5,256 bases of DNA from Campylobacteraceae bacterium (GCA_015488975.1 WFMT01000214.1:1-5256), one strand, 5' to 3'. Positions 1 to 5,256 are shown, numbered from the stretch's first letter. The notes: a model not told the origin generated them from the sequence alone. Numbers and translations are program-made.

Positions 1-421
1 AAATAGAGCTATTATCAGCATTTATTATTTTTGAAAAATTATCAAATAAACTTTTATCCAAGAAAATTACATTTTTATCATTGATTAACTGTTTCAGTAT
101 CTGAAAAACTATATCATGACAATAAAAAATCTTTAAAGATACCTGAACAGTTTTGTATCTTAGATATCTGATAATAGTTTTTTCAATATTTGCAACTTGT
201 ATCCATGCAATTTCTTTATCAATAATATCAAAATTTTTTGAAAATATGATTGCATAAGCTCCATTGTTTATGGCATCATGTAAATCATCTTCGTTGAGGC
301 ATAAAAAAGCATCCGCTCTTTTAACTTTTTTTGCATCTATTCTAATTTGATCAACAAAAGAAACAGACGGTAAATTTAGTAGTTTACCGTCGATTACTTT
401 AATTAGGTTTTCTATTCTCAT
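1..421 (-). CDS. Mur-ligase-like protein (MurF-type N-terminal domain), 3' end cut by window edge
   Basis: An open frame of 140 codons runs from ATG at 421-419 off the left edge with no stop. The start overlaps the metG stop as ATGA, and no good Shine-Dalgarno precedes it, so translational coupling to metG is likely. Residues about 1-90 resemble the N-terminal substrate domain of MurE/MurF ligases: a short DGKLL element (11-15), then I-D-A-K-K-V-K-x-A-D-A-F (28-39, compare the family's iDSR.v..GdlF), then a stretch like the family's A...GA.a.v (NNGAYAIIF, 52-60) and VANIEKTIIRYLRYK (76-90). In true Mur ligases a GxxGKT ATP loop follows directly. Here the equivalent stretch (about 94-104, SLKIFYCHDIV) has no such motif. 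Inference: a diverged paralogue, perhaps not a ligase. The rest of the protein lies outside the window. I am confident it is a gene and only moderately confident of the Mur resemblance. Confidence 0.75.
   Translation of the reverse strand, partial: MRIENLIKVIDGKLLNLPSVSFVDQIRIDAKKVKRADAFLCLNEDDLHDAINNGAYAIIFSKNFDIIDKEIAWIQVANIEKTIIRYLRYKTVQVSLKIFYCHDIVFQILKQLINDKNVIFLDKSLFDNFSKIINADNSSI
366..391 (-). terminator. Perfect 9-bp hairpin with T-rich tail just after metG, inside the next gene
   Basis: Arms 366-374 (gacggtaaa) and 383-391 (tttaccgtc) are exact reverse complements around an 8-nt loop. Read on the minus strand, the stem starts 27 nt past the metG stop and is followed by a T-rich stretch (TGTTTCTTTTGTT), which is terminator-like. 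It covers codons 11-19 of the downstream Mur-like gene, so it may be an attenuator, a translation-controlling structure or chance. The T run is interrupted by G and C, so a strong intrinsic terminator is unlikely. Confidence 0.35.
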
Positions 422-2346
422 CCAACACAAGAGCCATTAGATACATCTTTCTCGGGTCTTATTAGTGTTAGAGTATCTTTATCTTTTACAGCCAAAAGCA
501 TCCCTTCACTTTTTTTAGAAAAAATTCTTGCGGGTTTTAAGTTTGAAACAACACATATTTGAGTATTTAATAAATTTTTAGGCGAATAAAACTGCTTTAT
601 ACCGGCTACAATTTGTCTGGGTTTTTCTTCATTTAAATCCACTTGAAGAATTAAAAGTTTGTCACTGCCTTCAATCTCCTTAGCTTCAATTACAGTTCCA
701 ATTTTTAGCTTTGTTTGAAAAAATTGTTCTATGGTTATAATACCATCATTTTCAATTTTTTCTTTTTCTTTTTTTGGCTCAACTTTAGGTTCGGGCGAAG
801 TCATAAGCATTTTTTCTATTTTTGGAAAAAGAGGAGGTAATTTTTCTAAAATTATCTCATCAAGCAACTCATTATTTTCAATATATTTTTTATATGTCGT
901 ATTGTCTATATCAAATCCAAAAACAGTAGCTATTTTTAACGAAGTTTTAGGCATTACAGGGTAGAGCAATACAGAAATTTTCGCTAATAAATTGGCAATC
1001 AAAGCAACCAAAGCCATAGCTTCCTCATCTTTTTCTTCTTTCATTTTTTTCCATGGTTCATATATGGCGATAGATTGATTTGCAATACTTAAGACTTTCC
1101 ACAACCCTTCTAAATATCTGTTTAACTGCATTTCAAATATATTTTCTTGTAAAGAATCGATAATTTCTTCACACTCTTTTAATTCTTTCTTATGGTATTT
1201 TAATACATCTTTTGAATTTACAGTAAATTTGAAATACTTTCCGCTCATTCCTAAAACTCTATTTACCAAGTTTCCTAAATCATTGCTAAGATCAGAATTT
1301 ATCCTATCTACAAGTGCTTTTTGAGAAAAGTCTCCATCTTGTCCAAAAGGAACTTCCCTGAGCATAAAATATCTGAAATTTTCAAGTCCGTAAGCATTGG
1401 CAACTTCTCTTGGATCTACAACATTGCCTTTTGACTTACTCATCTTCTCACCATTTCTAGTCCACCATCCATGAGCTGCTATATGTTTTGGAAGAGGTAA
1501 ATCTAAACTCATCAAAAAAGCAGGCCAGTAAATAGCATGAAATCTCAATATATCCTTTCCCACAACTTGCACGGTTGCCGGCCAAAACTTCATAAGTTCT
1601 CCATCATCAGCATATCCAAGAGCAGTAATGTAATTGAGTAGAGCATCTAACCATACATACATTACATGTTTTGGATCATTTATGCTTTTAGGAAGTTTAA
1701 CCCCCCAGTCAAAACTTGTTCTTGTAACAGAAAGATCTCTTAACCCTTGCTTTACAAAGCTGATAACTTCATTTTTCTTACCTTTTGGAAGAACACAGTT
1801 TTCTTTTTCTTCGTACCATTTTAAAAGCCTATCTTCATATTTTGAAAGTTTAAAAAAGTAACTCTCTTCTTTTACTATGCTTGTGGTCTTGCCGCAATCT
1901 GGACAAAATTCATTTTCGATAAGTTGATTTTGCGTAAAAAATGATTCACAGCTTACACAATAGTGCCCTTCATACATGTCTTTATAAATATCACCTTTTT
2001 TATACATAACATCAAAAGCTTTTTGTACACCTTTTTTGTGGCTTTCATCAGTCGTTCTTATAAATTTATCATAACTTATATCAAATTCATCCCATAGATT
2101 CTTAAAATATCCACTAATCTCATCAGCATACTGTTTTGCACTTTTTCCTCTTTTTTTTGCAGCTTCTTCTATCTTTTGTCCATGTTCATCGGTTCCAGTC
2201 AAAAAATATGTCTCAAGACCTATAAGCCTTGAATATCTCGCTATTGTATCACATATAATAGTTGTATAGGCATGACCTATATGAGGTATATCATTTACAT
2301 AATAAATTGGGGTTGTTATATAAGCCCTTTTGCATTTATTTTCCAT
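418..2346 (-). CDS. metG: Methionyl-tRNA synthetase
   Basis: Cytoplasmic class I aminoacyl-tRNA synthetase that charges tRNA-Met with methionine using ATP. The 642-residue protein is full length for the form with a C-terminal tRNA-binding domain. Visible landmarks are the HIGH signature at residues 22-25, a zinc-knuckle insertion with four cysteines (C130, C133, C148, C151), the WLDALLNYI segment (232-240), and an intact KMSKS loop at 301-305. The alpha-helical anticodon-binding region runs from about 350 to 505 (SNDLGNLVNRVL near 354). A Lys/Glu/Pro-rich linker (about 510-535) leads to an EMAP/Trbp111-like domain from about 538, with KIGTVIEAKEIEGSDKLL and RQIVAGI, which in homologues supports dimerisation and tRNA binding. 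The ATG lies 17 nt after the small upstream gene, with an AAGG ribosome site about 10 nt ahead. The stop overlaps the next gene by 4 bp. The call is essentially certain. Confidence 0.98.
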   Translation of the reverse strand: MENKCKRAYITTPIYYVNDIPHIGHAYTTIICDTIARYSRLIGLETYFLTGTDEHGQKIEEAAKKRGKSAKQYADEISGYFKNLWDEFDISYDKFIRTTDESHKKGVQKAFDVMYKKGDIYKDMYEGHYCVSCESFFTQNQLIENEFCPDCGKTTSIVKEESYFFKLSKYEDRLLKWYEEKENCVLPKGKKNEVISFVKQGLRDLSVTRTSFDWGVKLPKSINDPKHVMYVWLDALLNYITALGYADDGELMKFWPATVQVVGKDILRFHAIYWPAFLMSLDLPLPKHIAAHGWWTRNGEKMSKSKGNVVDPREVANAYGLENFRYFMLREVPFGQDGDFSQKALVDRINSDLSNDLGNLVNRVLGMSGKYFKFTVNSKDVLKYHKKELKECEEIIDSLQENIFEMQLNRYLEGLWKVLSIANQSIAIYEPWKKMKEEKDEEAMALVALIANLLAKISVLLYPVMPKTSLKIATVFGFDIDNTTYKKYIENNELLDEIILEKLPPLFPKIEKMLMTSPEPKVEPKKEKEKIENDGIITIEQFFQTKLKIGTVIEAKEIEGSDKLLILQVDLNEEKPRQIVAGIKQFYSPKNLLNTQICVVSNLKPARIFSKKSEGMLLAVKDKDTLTLIRPEKDVSNGSCVG

Positions 2347-2363
2347 TGTTTAATCGCCTTTTT

Positions 2364-2576
2364 TTAAAATTCAAATCCACCGCTTTGTCCTTTATTCATA
2401 CTGTTGTAAACTGCTTTAACATACTCATTTCTTATAGTACAACCTATAATTTTATCGCACTTTAAGCAACTTTTTATATTATTTCTAATCTGACACTCTT
2501 TTAATGCCTTTTCTTTTTCCATAACTTCTATATCATAATCATTTAACTCTTTTTTATCTGCTGAGTATAAATTCAA
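2364..2576 (-). CDS. Small conserved-looking four-cysteine protein between fbp and metG
   Basis: A 70-residue protein of unknown function. The frame has a stop (TGA, 2582-2580) two codons before the TTG at 2576-2574. That TTG overlaps the fbp stop as TTGA, so it is the natural coupled start. The first in-frame ATG is codon 19 and would remove most of an acidic/basic N-terminal stretch. The sequence has a charged, probably helical first half, then four cysteines at 28, 37, 40 and 46 (C-x8-C-x2-C-x5-C), which suggests a metal site, and a distinctive C-terminus (YVKAVYNSMNKGQSGGFEF). There is no signal peptide or membrane segment, so it is probably cytoplasmic. From memory a small protein sits at the same place in Campylobacter (Cj0839c). 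The metal binding is inferred from cysteine spacing only. Confidence 0.8.
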   Translation of the reverse strand: MNLYSADKKELNDYDIEVMEKEKALKECQIRNNIKSCLKCDKIIGCTIRNEYVKAVYNSMNKGQSGGFEF

Positions 2577-3418
2577 AGCTCATCTTTATATGATTTTTTA
2601 ACGAACTCTATCTCTTCATTGGAGCCAAAAAAACAAGGTGTTGTATCGTGTATATGGGTGGGGATTAAGTCCAAAAGTCTTTTTTTGCCATCTATTGCCT
2701 TGCCTCCAGCTTTTTCATATATAAAAGCAAATGGAAATACTTCAAACAACATTCTGAGTTTCCCTTTTGGTTTGTCAATGGTTCCTGGATATGAAAAAAG
2801 TCCACCACCTTTTAAGAGTATTTGATGAAGATCAGGAACCATTCCCCCGGAATATCTTAGTCTGTATCCTCTGCTAAAAAGCGTATCAATCATTTTTTTA
2901 TGATATGCTCTCCAGTACTGCTGGGTACCTCCGGGAGCATTTAATTTACCCTTTTCATTTAGCATTATTCGGTTTAAAAATTTGAATTTATTATTTGTTC
3001 CAAGTTTATACATTTCTACAGTATCTCTAGCAACCACCATTTCAACTCTTGGCCCATATATCACATATACAGCAGCTTTCAGGTTTTCACCACTTATCCC
3101 ATCTTCATAAATTCCAAAAATTGAGCCTACGCTTAGATTGACATCAGCTAAACTTGAGCCATCAAGTGGATCATAAGCAATAGTATATTTTCCATCTGGA
3201 TTAATAGTAAGAATATGTTCTTTTTCTTCACTTATAATTTCTTTTAAAGTATATACTTTGCTTAATTCTTCCTCAACAATGAGATCAGATTTAATATCAA
3301 GTTTTAATTGTACATCTCCTGTTGCATTTATGGTATTGCTATAAGAGATATCTTCTTCTATGAAAGCACCTTTTATCCTTATGGCAATTTTTTCTATTGC
3401 TTCTATAACTTCAATCAT
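2573..3418 (-). CDS. fbp: Fructose-1,6-bisphosphatase, class I
   Basis: Cytoplasmic Mg-dependent enzyme that hydrolyses fructose 1,6-bisphosphate to fructose 6-phosphate, the committed step of gluconeogenesis. I chose the ATG at 3418-3416 (281 residues) because a GGAG lies 6 nt upstream of it. An ATG four codons earlier (3430) has no comparable site and would contain that GGAG as its own second codon region. With the 3418 start, the metal-site glutamates are E64-E65 (SEEKE) and the DPLDGSS motif is at 83-89. The substrate region RYSGGMVPD begins at 188, the K-L-R triplet is at 220-222, and metal ligand E226 sits in LFEVFPFAF. It is about 50 residues shorter than E. coli Fbp (about 332), mostly at the N-terminus. 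The segment that carries the AMP-inhibition residues (GELT) in the E. coli and pig enzymes appears absent. It overlaps mobB by 8 bp and the small protein gene by 4 bp. Confidence 0.97.
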   Translation of the reverse strand: MIEVIEAIEKIAIRIKGAFIEEDISYSNTINATGDVQLKLDIKSDLIVEEELSKVYTLKEIISEEKEHILTINPDGKYTIAYDPLDGSSLADVNLSVGSIFGIYEDGISGENLKAAVYVIYGPRVEMVVARDTVEMYKLGTNNKFKFLNRIMLNEKGKLNAPGGTQQYWRAYHKKMIDTLFSRGYRLRYSGGMVPDLHQILLKGGGLFSYPGTIDKPKGKLRMLFEVFPFAFIYEKAGGKAIDGKKRLLDLIPTHIHDTTPCFFGSNEEIEFVKKSYKDEL

Positions 3419-3908
3419 TGTATTCTCCATTATTTAAAATCCACTCTATTATCAAATCAATATTATTTAAATCCAGTATATCTATATTTTTTGGTATATC
3501 ATAATGATTTAAATCTATAGAATCATCACAAGCTATAGCGTTAATATATGGAAAATAATCCATATCAATACTGTTTCTAAAAATTCCTATTCTAGGCAGT
3601 TTTAAATATTTCAATCCTTCCACGATTAAAATATCATAATCCCCAAAAAGTTTTGATACATCTTCTATTGATTTATTTTCTTTAAAAAACATTGTTGTCC
3701 TACTTGGTGAAACAACTGCTACACTGGCTCCTGTATTTGAGAATTTCCAGCTATCTTTGCCTTCAACATCAAAATGGGCTTTGTCTCCTGGATCATTTTT
3801 GATGATAGCAACTTTATATTTTTTATTAAGTTTATTTGCAATCTTGACAATAGCAGTTGTTTTTCCACTGTTTGAGGGACCGGTAAAAGCGATAGAAATT
3901 TTTTTCAA
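3411..3908 (-). CDS. mobB: Molybdopterin-guanine dinucleotide biosynthesis protein MobB
   Basis: A 165-residue P-loop GTP-binding adaptor that assists MobA in attaching GMP to molybdopterin, making the guanine dinucleotide cofactor used by formate dehydrogenases, nitrate reductases and related enzymes. The Walker A motif GPSNSGKTT is at residues 10-18. Family-typical features follow: AIIKNDPGDKAHFDVEGKDSW (34-54), in which an acidic residue precedes GKDS, the TGASVAVVS strand (59-67) and a VEGLK element (96-100). The start is TTG at 3908-3906: an in-frame TAA lies two codons upstream, AAGGA is 6 nt upstream, and the next methionine is at residue 73, past the P-loop. No mobA is in the window. 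It is the first gene of the minus-strand run, and its last codons contain the fbp ribosome site. Confidence 0.92.
   Translation of the reverse strand: MKKISIAFTGPSNSGKTTAIVKIANKLNKKYKVAIIKNDPGDKAHFDVEGKDSWKFSNTGASVAVVSPSRTTMFFKENKSIEDVSKLFGDYDILIVEGLKYLKLPRIGIFRNSIDMDYFPYINAIACDDSIDLNHYDIPKNIDILDLNNIDLIIEWILNNGEYND
3425..3428 (-). promoter_or_regulatory. Ribosome binding site that decides the fbp start
   Basis: GGAG on the minus strand lies 6 nt ahead of the ATG at 3418-3416. It falls inside the last codons of mobB. It supports the shorter fbp start over the ATG at 3430, which immediately precedes it. Confidence 0.7.
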
Positions 3909-3914
3909 AATTTA

Positions 3915-3919
3915 TCCTT
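3915..3919 (-). promoter_or_regulatory. Ribosome binding site for the TTG start of mobB
   Basis: AAGGA on the minus strand with a 6-nt gap to TTG at 3908-3906. An in-frame TAA (3914-3912) sits between this site and the start, so no longer N-terminus is possible. This makes the TTG start firm. Confidence 0.75.
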
Positions 3920-3936
3920 AAAATTTAGTTGGCTGT

Positions 3937-3942
3937 ATTTTA
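3937..3942 (-). promoter_or_regulatory. Candidate -10 element for the mobB-fbp-metG run
   Basis: TAAAAT on the minus strand, within TTGTAAAATAC, would start transcription near 3930 and give a leader of about 20 nt before the mobB TTG. No -35 box is visible, as is usual for the main sigma factor in epsilonproteobacteria. TATAAC at 3978-3973 is an alternative. The gap is so AT-rich that chance matches are likely. Confidence 0.25.
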
Positions 3943-3950
3943 CAATAAAA

Positions 3951-3971
3951 GTTTTTATTATTTAATAAAAC
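3951..3971. repeat. AT-rich imperfect inverted repeat in the divergent gap
   Basis: GTTTTTATTA (3951-3960) is matched by TAATAAAAC (3963-3971) as its reverse complement with one extra T in the left arm. It lies between the candidate promoters of mobB and the lipoprotein gene, where an operator could sit. It could equally be chance in a sequence this rich in A and T. Confidence 0.2.
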
Positions 3972-3988
3972 TGTTATAGATTTTTTCA

Positions 3989-3994
3989 TATAAT
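3989..3994 (+). promoter_or_regulatory. Candidate -10 element for the lipoprotein gene
   Basis: A consensus TATAAT on the plus strand, preceded directly by a T-run (3981-3986) and with no -35 box, as in the housekeeping promoters of epsilonproteobacteria. Transcription would start near 4001, giving a leader of about 44 nt. An overlapping second candidate is TATAAA at 3999-4004. The intergenic background is very AT-rich, which limits confidence. Confidence 0.4.
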
Positions 3995-4044
3995 TAACTA
4001 TAAATTACTTTTAGTGAAAACTAAAGTTATACAAAAAGAGTAAC

Positions 4045-4548
4045 ATGACTAAAAAAACATTTTTATTAAGCATTATTTTTTCTGTTTTATTTCTAACAGG
4101 TTGTACTCACAAAATCCCCCTAAGTCAATTGAATAAGGAAAAAATGCACGAACTTAGTATAGTAAATACGAGAAAAGGAGAGATTGTTAGCTCGCAAGAA
4201 ACCAAAGCTATCATTGTGGCAACATATCTAAATCCAATCAATGTAGATTTTATAAATAATAAAGAAGATGTCTTTTTAGTGGGAGTGTACATAAGTAATG
4301 ATACTGGTGCTAAAATAAAAAGTTCTGCTGATCCTTTCTATAAATTTTCTCTAAATGGAGATACTGATATAACTGATATCCAAAAATTAAATCTACACAG
4401 CAAATATCTAAAATTAGTTCCTTTAATCAATAAATGGGCAGAGTATTATTTGGTAAAATTTCCCGCAAAAAAATCAAGAATTTTAACACTTACTTTTGAG
4501 AATAAAGATTATGGGAAGGCTGTATTAACTTTTGAAAAAGCGATTTGA
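4045..4548 (+). CDS. Small lipoprotein of unknown function
   Basis: A 167-residue protein with a classic lipoprotein signal: positively charged N-terminus (TKK), hydrophobic core (FLLSIIFSVLF) and lipobox LTGC, with the lipidated cysteine at 20. The residue after it is threonine rather than aspartate, consistent with outer-membrane sorting by the E. coli rule, though this rule is not proven for Campylobacterota. The mature part of about 148 residues looks beta-rich, with alternating strands such as AIIVATYLNPI, DVFLVGVYISN and RILTLTF, and no recognised catalytic motif or further cysteine. AAAGAG lies just upstream of the ATG as a weak ribosome site. It is the only plus-strand gene here. Its last 59 bp overlap the end of the slt gene on the other strand. 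From memory, Campylobacter has a lipoprotein gene (Cj0842) in the same place and orientation. A partner role for Slt in the envelope is possible but is only inferred from position. Confidence 0.88.
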   Translation: MTKKTFLLSIIFSVLFLTGCTHKIPLSQLNKEKMHELSIVNTRKGEIVSSQETKAIIVATYLNPINVDFINNKEDVFLVGVYISNDTGAKIKSSADPFYKFSLNGDTDITDIQKLNLHSKYLKLVPLINKWAEYYLVKFPAKKSRILTLTFENKDYGKAVLTFEKAI

Positions 4549-5256
4549 TATTGATGTGTTCACCTAAAAGATTACTATAAATTAGATAATTTGCCATAAC
4601 TTTCTTTCCATATCTTCTGCTTTGGGCATACGGTACAAGCTCCATACTCAAATACGGTTCAAACTTTCCTTTTTGAAAAAATCCACTTTTTAGCATTCTT
4701 TTTGTAAAGCCGATACCTCCATTATATGCATAAGCTATAAAAAGTGGTTGCTTCAACCTTCTTTGCAGATATTTTATATGCTTATATGAAAAATTATATG
4801 CAATTTCAGGATTAAACATATCATCAAGTCTAAAGTCTTTTATTTTTTCCTGTTTTGCTATGGCTTTGGCTAAAAATGGCATAAATTGCATCATTCCCAA
4901 TGCATAAGATGAGGATATCGAAGCAGGTATAAACCTGCTTTCTTGTCTTGCAATAGCAAGAATAAGTGCTTTTTTATCATCTGAATATGAATTTAAATAT
5001 TTTTTGTATGGCTGTATGAAATAATTATATCTCTTATAATTGACTCTTTCTAACGCAAATGCTTTAAACGGAAGCTCGTCGCAACTTTTAAAACTTTTTG
5101 CTATTTTTGTCTTATTGGAATCTTTATTGTTTAACTTATCAAGAATATTTAACCATTTAAAGGGATTTTCTATGTTTAATTTAGGTTTTGTATTTACACA
5201 AGTTAAATTGTTTACTATATTTTTTGGTTGAACTCCAAGTTTATGCAGAGCATATA
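4490..5256 (-). CDS. slt: Slt-type soluble lytic murein transglycosylase, 5' end cut by window edge
   Basis: Periplasmic enzyme that cleaves the MurNAc-GlcNAc bond of peptidoglycan, forming 1,6-anhydro-MurNAc ends. The frame is open for 254 codons from the right edge to TAA at 4492-4490. The N-terminus, including any signal peptide and most of the helical superhelix domain, lies outside. Numbering from the first whole codon (5254), the catalytic glutamate is E105 in ARQESRF. The family's G-x-M-Q motif follows as GMMQFMP (120-126), and AYNGG is at 176-180. A late ELVPYAQSRRYGKKV element (205-219) corresponds to the Slt70 family's E...E/QtR.YV..V region. All core motifs are intact. A shorter reading that begins at the TTG near 4900 would lose the catalytic glutamate and is wrong. 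The 3' end overlaps the convergent lipoprotein gene by 59 bp, and no terminator is visible. Confidence 0.95.
   Translation of the reverse strand, partial: YALHKLGVQPKNIVNNLTCVNTKPKLNIENPFKWLNILDKLNNKDSNKTKIAKSFKSCDELPFKAFALERVNYKRYNYFIQPYKKYLNSYSDDKKALILAIARQESRFIPASISSSYALGMMQFMPFLAKAIAKQEKIKDFRLDDMFNPEIAYNFSYKHIKYLQRRLKQPLFIAYAYNGGIGFTKRMLKSGFFQKGKFEPYLSMELVPYAQSRRYGKKVMANYLIYSNLLGEHINIKSLFQKLIQPSHNLYSQK
4921..4961. repeat. Two adjacent perfect hairpins inside slt
   Basis: The first is AAGCAGGT-ATAA-ACCTGCTT (4921-4940), an 8-bp perfect stem with a 4-nt loop. Five nt on comes TCTTGC-AATA-GCAAGA (4946-4961), a 6-bp perfect stem with another 4-nt A/T loop. They lie in the codons for the catalytic ARQESRFIPA segment. 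The structure is certain from sequence. Any role, such as mRNA structure, a pause site or a processing site, is unknown, and coincidence is possible. Confidence 0.45.

Noticed and set aside
756..780. Polypyrimidine stretch in metG as a regulatory or slippage element
   Set aside because: It is explained by the Lys/Glu-rich linker of MetG (codons for KKEKEK), which is common in this family, and the frame is intact.
731..964. Plus-strand open frame opposite metG
   Set aside because: It is a Ser/Phe-rich shadow of the metG Lys/Glu-rich linker and C-terminal region, with no ribosome site or recognisable domain.
1634..1861. Plus-strand open frame opposite metG
   Set aside because: It lies wholly within the conserved catalytic part of metG on the other strand and has no features of a real protein.
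2262..2465. Plus-strand open frame across the metG start
   Set aside because: It is antisense to the start of metG and to the small Cys4 gene, with low-complexity Phe/Tyr-rich composition.
2576..2584. ATG in another frame just upstream of the small Cys4 gene (within AAAGATGAGC)
   Set aside because: It reads out of frame and reaches a stop after nine codons, so it cannot start the small protein.
2619..2825. Plus-strand open frame opposite fbp
   Set aside because: It is a shadow of the conserved substrate-binding region of fbp.
3308..3520. Plus-strand open frame opposite the fbp/mobB junction
   Set aside because: It is Tyr/Phe-rich, antisense to two well-supported genes, and has no ribosome site.
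4363..4380. Direct repeat ACTGATAT in the lipoprotein gene
   Set aside because: It simply encodes a TDI-TDI doublet and is too short to indicate a repeat element.
4452..4486. Imperfect AT inverted repeat (gtaaaatttc / gaattttaac) just beyond the slt stop as a terminator
   Set aside because: The arms pair only with a shift, are nearly all A/T, are separated by 15 nt, and no T-run follows on the minus strand.
4490..4900. A 136-residue Slt fragment starting at the TTG near 4900
   Set aside because: The same frame is open to the window edge and holds the catalytic glutamate upstream, so this is an internal leucine codon and not a start.
5040..5231. Plus-strand open frame opposite slt
   Set aside because: The minus-strand frame here is continuous with the slt catalytic domain, and the plus frame is its hydrophobic shadow.

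Overview
The window is AT-rich, mostly single-strand-coded bacterial chromosome and looks like a Campylobacterota (epsilonproteobacterial) genome. The clues are low G+C, heavy use of AGA and ATA codons, tightly overlapping genes, and a gene order that, from memory, matches the Campylobacter jejuni slt / lipoprotein / mobB / fbp / small protein / metG / hypothetical block (Cj0843c to Cj0837c). No species call is possible from the sequence alone, and I see no mobile element, tRNA, rRNA or CRISPR array.

Layout from right to left, following the direction of most transcription. The minus-strand gene for a Slt-type lytic transglycosylase enters from the right edge (5256 to 4490, N-terminus missing). 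Its 3' end overlaps, tail to tail by 59 bp, a plus-strand gene for a small lipoprotein of unknown function (4045-4548). A 136-bp AT-rich divergent gap (3909-4044) holds candidate promoters for both directions. From there a compact minus-strand run goes to the left edge: mobB (3908-3411, TTG start), fbp (3418-2573, 8-bp overlap with mobB), a 70-residue four-cysteine protein (2576-2364, TTG start, 4-bp overlap with fbp), metG (2346-418) and a gene with a MurF-like N-terminal domain (421 to the left edge, 4-bp overlap with metG).

The five minus-strand genes are almost certainly co-transcribed and partly translationally coupled: four of the five are linked by 4-8 bp overlaps or a 17-bp gap with no clear internal promoter. 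Their known jobs are varied: molybdopterin cofactor maturation (MobB), gluconeogenesis (Fbp), methionyl-tRNA charging (MetG) and, at the flanks, peptidoglycan metabolism (Slt, and a Mur-ligase relative). This looks like a conserved housekeeping cluster rather than one pathway.

No clearly new system stands out. The points worth a second look are the small Cys4 protein between fbp and metG, the Mur-ligase-like protein that seems to lack the ATP-binding P-loop where it should be, a perfect 9-bp hairpin with a T-rich tail just inside that gene, and the lipoprotein gene lodged in opposite orientation between slt and the mobB operon with a 3' overlap and no visible terminator.
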